From JBBSBL01 sp038251325 (GTDB taxonomy: Bacteria; Actinomycetota; Thermoleophilia; Solirubrobacterales; Solirubrobacteraceae), in assembly GCA_038251325.1 (NCBI GenBank), contig JBBSBL010000009.1, positions 1 through 64,000 of the forward strand: a stretch of DNA of 64,000 nucleotides. Reading direction: 5' to 3'. Positions within the stretch are counted from its first letter, which is position 1. Each line of letters starts with the position of its first letter. The position numbers and the translations under genes were made by a program. The notes under the pieces were generated by a model. That model was not told the origin of the DNA. It saw nothing but the letters and a program-made list of their open reading frames with translations, and did no database searches. This document shows positions 27,875 through 37,957 of this stretch, piece after piece.

Positions 27875-27886
27875 GGACCCCGGTCC
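27875..27886. promoter_or_regulatory. Palindromic operator 2 (TetR-type)
   Basis: Perfect palindrome GGACCCCGGTCC, extended by one pair on each side (C...G), 28 bases before the ATG of the YceI-like gene. It repeats the arms of operator 1 and would block that gene's promoter region when bound. Confidence 0.65.
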
Positions 27887-27914
27887 GCACCAACGACCGC
27901 AATCAGGGAGAGCC

Positions 27915-28466
27915 ATGAGCACCGTCACCCAGCAGCAGCTTCCCGTCGGCACCTGGACCCTCGACCCTGTGCACTCGAGCGCGACGTTCGAGGTCAAGCA
28001 CATGGTCGTCGCGACCTACCGCAGCCGCTTCGACCGCTTCGACGCCACCCTCGCCGTCGGCGGGGACGGCGCCGCCGAGCTGACCGGCACCGTCGACGTC
28101 GACTCGATCGAGGCCAAGGACGAGAACCTCGCCGGCCACCTCGCCGGGCCGGAGTTCTTCGATGCCGCCGCCCATCCGCAGATCTCGTTCCGCTCGAGCG
28201 ACCTCGAGGTCGGCGACGACGGCGCCGTGACCCTCGCCGGCGAGCTGACGATCAAGGGCCACACCGCCCCGCTGAAGGCCACCGGCACGATCGTCGGGCC
28301 CCACGTCGACATCGCGGGCACCGAGAAGGTCGGCCTCACGGTCGAGACCGTCGTCGATCGCACGCAGTTCGGCCTCGACTGGAACGCGCCGCTCCCCAAG
28401 GGCGGGTTCGCCCTGGGCAACGACGTCACGCTCCGCGTGGAGCTCGAGCTCGCGAAGGCCGCGTAG
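27915..28466 (+). CDS. YceI family lipid-binding protein
   Basis: A 183-residue lipocalin-like beta barrel that binds polyisoprenoid or amphiphilic ligands. The family motifs are present: GTWTLDPVHSSATFEVKHM at the start, VDSIEAKDENLAGHL, FFDAAAHPQISFRS, and ELTIKGHTAPL. No signal peptide is present, so this is a cytoplasmic member. GGGAG precedes ATG 27915. It is followed after 2 bases by an FMN reductase gene and is divergent from the TetR gene, with two operator-like palindromes between. Confidence 0.92.
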   Translation: MSTVTQQQLPVGTWTLDPVHSSATFEVKHMVVATYRSRFDRFDATLAVGGDGAAELTGTVDVDSIEAKDENLAGHLAGPEFFDAAAHPQISFRSSDLEVGDDGAVTLAGELTIKGHTAPLKATGTIVGPHVDIAGTEKVGLTVETVVDRTQFGLDWNAPLPKGGFALGNDVTLRVELELAKAA

Positions 28467-28468
28467 CG

Positions 28469-29035
28469 ATGCGGGTGCTCGCGCTCCCGGGGTCGCTGCG
28501 CCGCGACTCCCACAACGCCCGACTGCTCCGGGCGGCAGCGCCGCTGCTGCCGCCCGGGGTGGAGCTCGCCGCCGCGCCGTCGCTGGCCGGGATCCCGCCC
28601 TACGACGCCGACCATGACGGCGGCGAGGGCGCCCAGCCGGAGGCGGTGGAGCGCCTGAAGGCGGCGATCGCCGACGCCGACGCGGTGCTCGTCGCCACGC
28701 CGGAGTACAACGGCTCGATGCCGGGCGTGCTGAAGAACGCGCTCGACTGGGTCTCCCGGCCGCTCGTCTCGAGCCCGCTGCGGGAGAAGCCCGCGGCGGT
28801 CGTCGGCGCGAGCACCGGCATGTTCGGCGCCGTCTGGGCGCAGGCCGAGACCCGCAAGGTGCTGAACACGATCGGAGCCAGGACGCTCGAGCACGAGCTC
28901 CCGGTCGGCGGCGCCGACGACGTCTTCGTCGCCGGGGAGGACCACCTCGCCGACCCCGAGCTCACGCGGACCTACGCCTCGCTGCTCGGCGACCTCGTCG
29001 CCACGGCGAGCGAGGAGGAGTCGCTCGCGGCCTGA
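28469..29035 (+). CDS. NAD(P)H-dependent FMN reductase
   Basis: A 188-residue flavodoxin-fold protein of the azoreductase/chromate-reductase group. It shows the FMN phosphate loop LPGSLRRDSHNARLL, the conserved TPEYNGSMPGVLKNALDW and GASTGMFGAVWAQ. It should pass electrons from NAD(P)H via FMN to quinones, azo compounds or metal ions. ATG 28469 is 2 bases after the YceI-like stop, so both belong to the TetR-controlled operon. Confidence 0.92.
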   Translation: MRVLALPGSLRRDSHNARLLRAAAPLLPPGVELAAAPSLAGIPPYDADHDGGEGAQPEAVERLKAAIADADAVLVATPEYNGSMPGVLKNALDWVSRPLVSSPLREKPAAVVGASTGMFGAVWAQAETRKVLNTIGARTLEHELPVGGADDVFVAGEDHLADPELTRTYASLLGDLVATASEEESLAA

Positions 29036-29091
29036 GGGCGACGCACGTCCTACGGGCGTGTCCGGAACGGCCACCGGGCATGATCTGAGCC

Positions 29092-29367
29092 GTGCGCCCC
29101 GTCGTGCTCCGCCGCGTCCTCCCGGTCCTGGGCCTCGCCGTCGCGGGCGGCGTCGTGCTGCTCGCCGCCGGCGACTCGCTCGTCGCGGCGATCGGCATCT
29201 TCCTGTTCGGCGCCGCCGGCGTGCTGGCTGTCGCCTTCGTCTTCCTCGAGATCGGCCTGGCCGAGGATCGCGAGCGCGCCGCGACGGCGCGGGAGCGGGC
29301 CCGGGTCGATGAGACCGACCCCGGGCCACCGCGCGAACGCCGTCCGCCCCGGCGGGGGGATCACTGA
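29092..29367 (+). CDS. Small membrane protein (91 aa)
   Basis: Two hydrophobic helices (about residues 8-26 and 30-54) are followed by a highly charged cytoplasmic tail of Arg, Glu and Pro. No family is recognised. Start GTG 29092. Its stop is directly followed by the ATG of the PASTA lipoprotein gene, so the pair are an operon. Confidence 0.65.
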   Translation: MRPVVLRRVLPVLGLAVAGGVVLLAAGDSLVAAIGIFLFGAAGVLAVAFVFLEIGLAEDRERAATARERARVDETDPGPPRERRPPRRGDH

Positions 29368-29925
29368 ATGGCCCCGCTTCGCATGCTCGTCCCCGCCGCG
29401 GCGCTGCTCGGCGCGGTGACGCTGGCCGCCTGTGGCGGCGCGGAGGGGCGAGCGCCCGGCCCGCCCGTGCGGCTCAGCGTGGAGGCGCCCGGGGATCCGG
29501 CCGTGGTGCGCGGTCGCGAGGTCGAGGTGCGTGGCCGCGTCGGGCCGCCCGAGTCGAGCGTGCTCGTGGCGGGGCGGGCGGTGGCGGTCGCCGGCGGCGG
29601 GTTCCACGTCACGGTCCCGCTCCGCGAAGGCACGAACGTCATCGACGTGCTCGCCGCCGCCGACGGCCGCACCCCGGCCATGAGCGCCGTGCGGGTCACC
29701 CGCGAGGCCACGGTCCGCGTCCCCGACGTCGCCGGGCTCTCGCCTCAGGACGCCGCGGGTCGGATCGCCGCCGTCGGGCTGCGCCCTCGCGTGCTCGACG
29801 AGAGCGACCTGCTCGACGCGCTGCTGGTGCCGCTGGGGCGGCGGGTCTGCGAGACGCAGCCGGCGGTGGGCAGCTCCGCGCGACGCGGCGACACGGTCAC
29901 GGTCAAGGTCGCGAAGGTCTGTTGA
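29368..29925 (+). CDS. Lipoprotein with C-terminal PASTA domain
   Basis: A 185-residue exported lipoprotein: signal with lipobox LAAC (Cys about residue 22), a central beta-rich domain (residues about 30-115), and one PASTA-like repeat at the C-terminus (VRVPDVAGLSPQDAAGRIAA ... TVTVKVAKVC). PASTA repeats bind peptidoglycan fragments or the division machinery in PknB-type kinases. It is convergent with a PknB-like kinase that itself has no PASTA repeats, with 3 bases between the stops. It may be a separate sensor, but that is inference. Confidence 0.8.
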   Translation: MAPLRMLVPAAALLGAVTLAACGGAEGRAPGPPVRLSVEAPGDPAVVRGREVEVRGRVGPPESSVLVAGRAVAVAGGGFHVTVPLREGTNVIDVLAAADGRTPAMSAVRVTREATVRVPDVAGLSPQDAAGRIAAVGLRPRVLDESDLLDALLVPLGRRVCETQPAVGSSARRGDTVTVKVAKVC

Positions 29926-29928
29926 CGG

Positions 29929-31452
29929 CTACGCGCCCGGCTCCGCGGCGATGAGCGCGATCTCCGGGCGATCGCCGACCCGCCGGACGCCGAAGACGAT
30001 CCTCCCGCTGATCGGGTTCGCTCCCGCGCGAGGCACGGTGTAGCGCCCCTCCGCGCGGCCAACGGGCCCGCCGCGGACCGCGAGCCCGGTCAGGCGATAG
30101 CCGCGCACCGCGTTGGTGGTGAACTGGCGGCGGTACTCGGCCAGCACCGTCCCGCGCCCGCGCTCCTCGCTGGCCGGGGCGATGCGCTGGACGTCGGGCG
30201 CGAGCGTCCGGCCGAGCGCGACGAGATCCTCGCGACCGTAGGCCCGCGCGAAGGCTCCGACCGCGCCCCGGACCTCCCCGCGCGAGAGCGGCCCGCGCGC
30301 CGCGCCGCCGGAGTCGAAGGCCCCGCCGATGGTGGCGACCCCCAGGGCGACGAGCAGGACGGCGAGCGCCAGCGCCGCGACGCGGCGACCCCGCCGTGGG
30401 GGATGCGCTTCGGCCGGGCTCGCCGGCCGCGGCGGAGCCACCGCCGTCGGCGCCACCGCCGGATCTACCACCGCGGTGGCCGCGGTGGCGCGGCCGGCCT
30501 GCGGCGGCGAGGCCGGCGGCCGATCGCCGGCGGCGGCACGATCGGAGTCGGCGAGCGAGCCCACCTCCGGCGCGGCCGGCCCGCGCGCGACGCTGCGCTC
30601 CGCCCGCATCGGCGCGTCGCCGTCGAGGGCGGCCGCCGCCGCCTGCGCCAGGTCCCCGGCGGACGGGTACCGCGCCTGCGGATCCTTCGCCATCGCCCGT
30701 GCCACCACCCGATCGAGGTCCGCCGCGCGCTCCGAGTGCTCGGAGGGCCGCGGCGGCGCCTCGGTCATGTGCGCGAGCATCGTCGCCGGCGCGGTGTCAC
30801 GCGGATAGGGCACCGCGCCGGTCAGCGCCGTGTGCAGCACCCCGCCGAGGCCGTAGACGTCGGTGCGCGCGTCGGTCCGCTGCCCCTGGAGCTGCTCGGG
30901 CGCCATGAAGTCGACGGTCCCGACCCAGTCGCCACTGTCGGTCAGCTTCGTGTCGCCGGCCGGGGCGCGGACGATCCCGAAGTCGCTGAGGTAGACGTGC
31001 TCCGCGCCCGGCTCGCCGCCGAGCAGGACGTTGGCGGGCTTGACGTCACGGTGCACGAGACCCGTCGCGTGCGCGGCGTCGAGCGCGGCCGCGACCTGGC
31101 CGATGATCGCCACGGCATCGGCGGGCTCCAACCGCCCGCGCGCCGCCAGCGCCGCCTGGAGGTCCGTGCCGGCCACGTAGCGCATGACGAGGTAGAGGCG
31201 CCCGTCCTCCTCCCCCGCCGCGTAGATCGGGATGACGTTCGGGTGGTCGAGCGAGGCGGTGAGGCGCGACTCACGCGCGAAGCGGTCGCGAAAACCCTCG
31301 TCGGCGGCGCGGTCCGGCGCGATGAGCTTGAGGGCGACGGGCCGCCCCAGGCCGACCTCGGTGGCGCGATAGATCACGCCCATGCCGCCGCGCCCGGCCA
31401 CGGCCTCGATGCGGCAGCCCGCGATCACCGTCCCGGGGGCGAGGTCGCTCAT
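29929..31452 (-). CDS. Transmembrane Ser/Thr protein kinase (PknB-like) with external NTF2-like domain
   Basis: A 507-residue Hanks-type kinase. Residues 10-270 hold the catalytic domain: glycine loop GRGGMGVIY, Lys42 in VALKLI, HRDVKPANV with catalytic Asp136, DFG at 157-159 and the APEQ motif. A Pro/Ala-rich linker and one transmembrane helix (about 355-375) follow. Outside is a domain resembling SnoaL/NTF2 folds (AFARAYGREDLVALGRTLAP) instead of PASTA repeats. ATG 31452 is chosen because it starts at the conserved LAPGTVIAGCRI; the in-frame start at 31584 lies inside the divergent ATPase gene. Confidence 0.9.
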   Translation of the reverse strand: MSDLAPGTVIAGCRIEAVAGRGGMGVIYRATEVGLGRPVALKLIAPDRAADEGFRDRFARESRLTASLDHPNVIPIYAAGEEDGRLYLVMRYVAGTDLQAALAARGRLEPADAVAIIGQVAAALDAAHATGLVHRDVKPANVLLGGEPGAEHVYLSDFGIVRAPAGDTKLTDSGDWVGTVDFMAPEQLQGQRTDARTDVYGLGGVLHTALTGAVPYPRDTAPATMLAHMTEAPPRPSEHSERAADLDRVVARAMAKDPQARYPSAGDLAQAAAAALDGDAPMRAERSVARGPAAPEVGSLADSDRAAAGDRPPASPPQAGRATAATAVVDPAVAPTAVAPPRPASPAEAHPPRRGRRVAALALAVLLVALGVATIGGAFDSGGAARGPLSRGEVRGAVGAFARAYGREDLVALGRTLAPDVQRIAPASEERGRGTVLAEYRRQFTTNAVRGYRLTGLAVRGGPVGRAEGRYTVPRAGANPISGRIVFGVRRVGDRPEIALIAAEPGA

Positions 31453-31489
31453 GGCACCAGTGTGACGGCGGTCGCTACGGTCCGGCGCC

Positions 31490-33892
31490 ATGACGCCCGC
31501 GGCCAGCGCCGTCCCACGCGCCGCGGCCGGCCTCACCGACCAGGAGGCCGCGCGGCGCCTCGCCGACCGCGGCCCGCTACCCAAGCCGCCGAGCAGCCGC
31601 TCCTACCTGAGCATCGTCCGCGCCAACACGCTGACGATCTTCAACGCGATCCTCGCGGTGTTCGGGGCGCTCACCCTCGTCTTCGGCGAGTGGAAGGACG
31701 CGCTGTTCCTCGGGATCCTCGTCGCGAACACGGCGATCGGGATCACCCAGGAGGTGCGGGCCAAGCGGGCGCTGGACCGCCTCGCCGCGCTGGTCGCGCC
31801 GGTGGCCACGGTGGTGCGCGGGGGCGTGGCGCGGAGTGTCCCGGTGGACAGCGTCGTCGTCGGCGACCTCGTGCGACTCACCGCCGGCGACCAGGTCGTC
31901 GCCGACGGCGAGCTGGCGAGCGCGGACGGGCTCGCCGTCGACGAGTCGATGCTCACCGGGGAGTCCGACTCGGTCGTGCGCGCCGCCGGCGAGCCGGTGT
32001 GGTCGGGGACCTTCGCGCTGGAGGGCAACGGCGCCTACGCGGTGACCGCGGTCGGGCCCGACTCGCGCGCCGCCAAGCTGACCGAGACGGCGCGAGCCTT
32101 TCGGCACCCGCGCTCGCCGCTGGAGCGCGCGATGGACCGCGTGCTCCTCCTCCTCGCGGGAATCGGCGCGCCGCTCGCCGTCCTGCTCGTGGGATCCCTC
32201 CTCCTGCGCCACCGCGACGCCGCCGACAGCGTCCAGGTCGCCACCGCGGCGATCGTCAACATGGTCCCCGAGGGCCTCATCCTGCTCGTCTCGCTCACGG
32301 CGGCGGTCTCGGCCGCCAAGATGGCGCGCCGGGGCGTGCTGGCCCAGCAGCTCAACGCGATCGAGTCGCTCGCCTCCGTCGACGTGATGTGCTCGGACAA
32401 GACGGGCACGCTCACCGAGCCCAACCTGCGGGTCGTCGCCGTGGTGCCCGCGGACGGGGTCGAGGAGGACGAGACGCGCCGGGCGCTGGCGCGCTTCGCG
32501 GCGAGCGCGCCAGCGCCGAACGCGACGCTCGCGGCCATCGGGGAGTCGAGGCTGGATGGCGGAGGGGACCCGCCCGTCGCGGGAACCGTCACCGCCCAGG
32601 TGCCGTTCTCCTCCGCCCGGCGCTGGAGCGCGCTGGAGCTCGACGGCGAACGCCTCGTGCTCGGGGCGCCCGAGCGCTTCGCCGCCGCCGACCCTGCGCT
32701 GGCCGGGCGGGCCGCGGGCGACGCCGCGGCCGGTCGTCGCGTGCTCGCCGTCGGCATCGCACCGGATCCGCTGCCGGCCGCGGCGGCCGACGCCCCCTTC
32801 CCCGAGCGCGTACGAGCGCTGGGTCTCGTCGTGCTGGCCGAGCGGCTGCGCCCGGACGCCGACCGCACGGTCGCCTTCCTCACGGAGGAGGACGTGCTCC
32901 TGCGGGTCCTCTCCGGGGACGCGCCGGCCACAGTCGGCGCGATCGCCCGGGACGCCGGCGTCCCGGGCGAGGCCGAGGCGCTCGACGGCGGCGCGCTCCC
33001 CGAGGATCCCGGGGAACTGCGGGCGGCGGTCCTCGCGGCGCCGGCGGTCGGACGGATCTCGCCGGAGGGCAAGCGGCGCGTCGTGGAGGCGCTCACCGGG
33101 TCGGGCTCGTACGTCGGCATGGTCGGCGACGGCGTGAATGACGTCCCGGCGCTCAAGGCCGCCCGGCTCGCGATCGCGCAGGGCACCGGGACGCAGATGG
33201 CGCGCAGCGTCGCCGACCTCGTGCTCGTCGAGGGCGACTTCGCCGCCGTCCCGCCGATGGTCGGCGAGGGCCGCCAGATCCTCCGCAACATCCAGCGCGT
33301 GGCGCGGCTCTTCGTGACCAAGAGCGTGTATGCCGCCTTCCTGCTCGCGGCCGTCGGGATCACGACCGCGACCTACCCCCTGCTCCCCCGCCAGTTCACG
33401 ATCGCCTCGACTCTGACCATCGGCATCCCGTCGTTCGTCCTCGCGCTCGCGCCGAGCCGCGGCCCGTGGCGTCCCGAGCGCTTCCTGGCCCAGGTGGCGC
33501 GCTTCGCCATCCCCGCCGGCCTCGGGATCGGGGTCGGGATCGCCGCGGGCTACGCGCTGGCCCGCGGCGGCCTGGATCTCCCGCGGCTCGAGGCCCGCAC
33601 CGCGGCGCTGGGCATCACCGTCGTCTGCGGGCTCGCCGTGGTCATGGCGCTCGAGGCCGAGCCGGGCCGGCGGCGCCGGCTCGTCGGCGGCCTCTGCGCG
33701 CTCCTGCTCCTCTCCTTCGCCGGCCTCCTCGCGATCCCGGCGGCCCGCTCGTTCTTCGACCTCGCCGCGCCGAGCGGGGAGCTGTTGCTGGCCTGGGCGG
33801 CGGGCAGCGGCCTCGGCCTGGCGCTGATGGCGCTCGGACTCCGGCTCGTGTCGGAGATCGCGCCGCGGGCGCCGAACGGCGCCGAGGGCTGA
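31490..33892 (+). CDS. CtpE-like cation-transporting P-type ATPase
   Basis: An 800-residue P-type ATPase. Motifs in order: actuator loop DESMLTGESDSV, the fourth-helix motif MVPEGLILL (ion-binding Glu), phosphorylation site CSDKTGTLT with Asp303, and the hinge MVGDGVNDVPALKAA. The MVPEGL form and lack of an N-terminal metal-binding domain match mycobacterial CtpE, which imports calcium, so Ca2+ is the best guess. About eight transmembrane helices are predicted. TACGGT ends 8 bases before ATG 31490, and the kinase gene diverges from this point. Confidence 0.88.
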   Translation: MTPAASAVPRAAAGLTDQEAARRLADRGPLPKPPSSRSYLSIVRANTLTIFNAILAVFGALTLVFGEWKDALFLGILVANTAIGITQEVRAKRALDRLAALVAPVATVVRGGVARSVPVDSVVVGDLVRLTAGDQVVADGELASADGLAVDESMLTGESDSVVRAAGEPVWSGTFALEGNGAYAVTAVGPDSRAAKLTETARAFRHPRSPLERAMDRVLLLLAGIGAPLAVLLVGSLLLRHRDAADSVQVATAAIVNMVPEGLILLVSLTAAVSAAKMARRGVLAQQLNAIESLASVDVMCSDKTGTLTEPNLRVVAVVPADGVEEDETRRALARFAASAPAPNATLAAIGESRLDGGGDPPVAGTVTAQVPFSSARRWSALELDGERLVLGAPERFAAADPALAGRAAGDAAAGRRVLAVGIAPDPLPAAAADAPFPERVRALGLVVLAERLRPDADRTVAFLTEEDVLLRVLSGDAPATVGAIARDAGVPGEAEALDGGALPEDPGELRAAVLAAPAVGRISPEGKRRVVEALTGSGSYVGMVGDGVNDVPALKAARLAIAQGTGTQMARSVADLVLVEGDFAAVPPMVGEGRQILRNIQRVARLFVTKSVYAAFLLAAVGITTATYPLLPRQFTIASTLTIGIPSFVLALAPSRGPWRPERFLAQVARFAIPAGLGIGVGIAAGYALARGGLDLPRLEARTAALGITVVCGLAVVMALEAEPGRRRRLVGGLCALLLLSFAGLLAIPAARSFFDLAAPSGELLLAWAAGSGLGLALMALGLRLVSEIAPRAPNGAEG

Positions 33893-33900
33893 GGCTCCGC

Positions 33901-34203
33901 TCAGCGGCGCCGGCGCAGCCCGAGCAGCACCGCGACCGCGGCCGCGCCGAGCACGGCGAGGGCGAGTGGCGCCCGGCGCGCGGCGCCCGGCGTCGGGCCC
34001 GCGGGCACGCCGCCGCCACCGATGGCGAACGCCTCGGCGGCCAGGGTGTCGTGCGGCCCCTCGATCCCCGAGGGATCGGCGGGGGGCGCCGGGCGGGGGG
34101 CCGCGGGAATCGCGAATTCCTCGGCGGCGAGCGTGTCGTGCGGCTCCTCGATCCCCGAGGGATCGTCGGGCGCCGGGTCGGGCGAGGGATGCTCGGTGCT
34201 CAC
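33901..34203 (-). CDS. Small C-tail-anchored protein with duplicated motif
   Basis: A 100-residue protein with two near-identical blocks, DPSGIEEPHDTLAAEEFAIP and DPSGIEGPHDTLAAEAFAIG, separated by a proline/alanine linker, then one C-terminal helix (about residues 78-95) ending LRRRR. This is a tail-anchored layout with the repeats either inside or outside the cell. The DNA of the blocks is also nearly identical, so the duplication is recent or under constraint. No family is recognised. It is convergent with the ATPase gene. Confidence 0.65.
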   Translation of the reverse strand: MSTEHPSPDPAPDDPSGIEEPHDTLAAEEFAIPAAPRPAPPADPSGIEGPHDTLAAEAFAIGGGGVPAGPTPGAARRAPLALAVLGAAAVAVLLGLRRRR

Positions 34204-34277
34204 CGTCCCATCGTCGCAGGTCCACGTCGGACGGGACCGGTCGGTCAGGGGGCGGCGTCCGGCCGCCGCCCTGTGGC

Positions 34278-34299
34278 TATAGTGCTTACCAAGCGTAAG
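34278..34299 (+). promoter_or_regulatory. lon promoter minus-10 and overlapping palindrome
   Basis: TATAGT at 34278-34283 is a good minus-10 hexamer. It is followed at once by the inverted repeat CTTAC-CAAGC-GTAAG (34285-34299), which would cover the transcription start, the position expected of a repressor site. It matches neither the HspR (HAIR) nor the ClgR motif as I know them. No clear minus-35 is visible. Confidence 0.55.
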
Positions 34300-34328
34300 T
34301 TGCTATCCCGGAAAGGTCCCATCCGCCC

Positions 34329-36611
<2,283 letters not shown>

Positions 36612-36681
36612 CGGCGGTCCGCGGGAGCGCCGGCGGAAGTGGCGCATCGGTGTCGCGCGCCCAGCTAGGGTGCGCGGCGCG

Positions 36682-37839
36682 ATGCCGCTCCTCCGCCCCG
36701 CTCGCCGCCGTCTCGCGCTGCCCGCGCTCGCGGTCGCCTGCGTGGCGGCGCTCACCGCCGCGTCGCCCGCCGCGGCCGCGACGAAGGTCGTCTACGCCGG
36801 CCCGCCGGACGTGCCGGCGGGCGCTCCGGCGAGGCTCGAGCTCGACGCGTTCTTCCGTAAGCACCTCACCGTGAACGCCGGCGACCACGTCCGCTGGGAG
36901 GAGCGCGGCTTCCACACGGTCACGTTCATCCCGAAGGGCGCGCCCGCCCCGAAGTTCGTCGACATCGACTCCACCCGGCCGATGACCGGGTTCCGCGACG
37001 CGGCCGGCAAGCCCTACGCGTTCTCCGACGTCGGCTTCCCCACCCTCTTCCTCGGCGCGAACGCCTACCACCGCCTCGGCGGGACGAGCTACGACGGGAC
37101 ACGGGTGACCTCCTCCGGCCTCCCGCCGCTGAAGGGGGTCGTGCGGCCCTACACCCTGCGCTTCCCGAAGGCCGGGACCTACCGCTACGTGTGCCTCAGC
37201 CATCCCGGCAGCCGCAACGTCGCCAACGGCATGAGCGGGACAATCACCGTGCGCCCGCGCGGGGCGCGGGTGCCCAGCGCCGCCGACGACCGCGCCGCGG
37301 CCCGCGCGCAGGTCGCCGGCCTCGTGCGACGGGCCCGGACGCTGGACCGCTGGCGCGGCCCGAGCGGCCTGCGCGTGAGCGGGGGCAACGACCGTCGTGA
37401 CGGGATCACGCTGCTGCGGTTCTTCCCGCGCGTGAAGCGGATCCACGTCGGGCAGACGGTCGAGTTCTCGATCGCGCCCGGGTCGCTCTCCTTCCACACC
37501 GTGACCTTTGGCCCCGAGCGCGCCCGGCGGCCCCTGCGCCGCCAGTTCGACATCATCCCGGACGGCCCCGGCCGCGCGCCGCACGTCCGCGTCAACCCCA
37601 CCGTCTTCTTCGGCACCGAGCCGTGGAAGCTCGGCTCCGACCCGGCGAGCCCGGTGCCGAGCTACGACGGGCGCAACCACCGCAACGGCCTGCTGAGCCT
37701 CGTCGCGATGGACATCGACGCCACCGCCGACAGCCCGAACCCCCGCCGCACGCGGCTCCGCTTCACCCGCGCCGGCTCCTACGCGTTCGAGTGCCTCGTG
37801 CACCCCGGGATGACGGGCCGCATCGACGTGCGGCCGTAG
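36682..37839 (+). CDS. Secreted protein with two cupredoxin-like domains
   Basis: A 385-residue exported protein: signal peptide (residues about 1-33), then two plastocyanin-like domains. Each carries a His in FHTVTF and a Cys-His pair (YVCLSHPG in the first, FECLVHPGM in the second), the pattern of type 1 copper sites; the second also supplies a Met ligand position. The first domain has a large insert (about residues 75-130). A possible extracellular electron carrier; partner unknown. ATG 36682 has TAGGGT ending 10 bases upstream. Confidence 0.8.
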   Translation: MPLLRPARRRLALPALAVACVAALTAASPAAAATKVVYAGPPDVPAGAPARLELDAFFRKHLTVNAGDHVRWEERGFHTVTFIPKGAPAPKFVDIDSTRPMTGFRDAAGKPYAFSDVGFPTLFLGANAYHRLGGTSYDGTRVTSSGLPPLKGVVRPYTLRFPKAGTYRYVCLSHPGSRNVANGMSGTITVRPRGARVPSAADDRAAARAQVAGLVRRARTLDRWRGPSGLRVSGGNDRRDGITLLRFFPRVKRIHVGQTVEFSIAPGSLSFHTVTFGPERARRPLRRQFDIIPDGPGRAPHVRVNPTVFFGTEPWKLGSDPASPVPSYDGRNHRNGLLSLVAMDIDATADSPNPRRTRLRFTRAGSYAFECLVHPGMTGRIDVRP

Positions 37840-37957
37840 CGCCGGGCGGCCGGACCGTCAACGCATCCCGGCTCGGGCTCGTCCTGCGTGCACCAGCCGG
37901 GACGCGATGAGGAAAGCGTCGGATTCGCGCCCGCGGGCGTCGGGTAGCGTGACGCGC

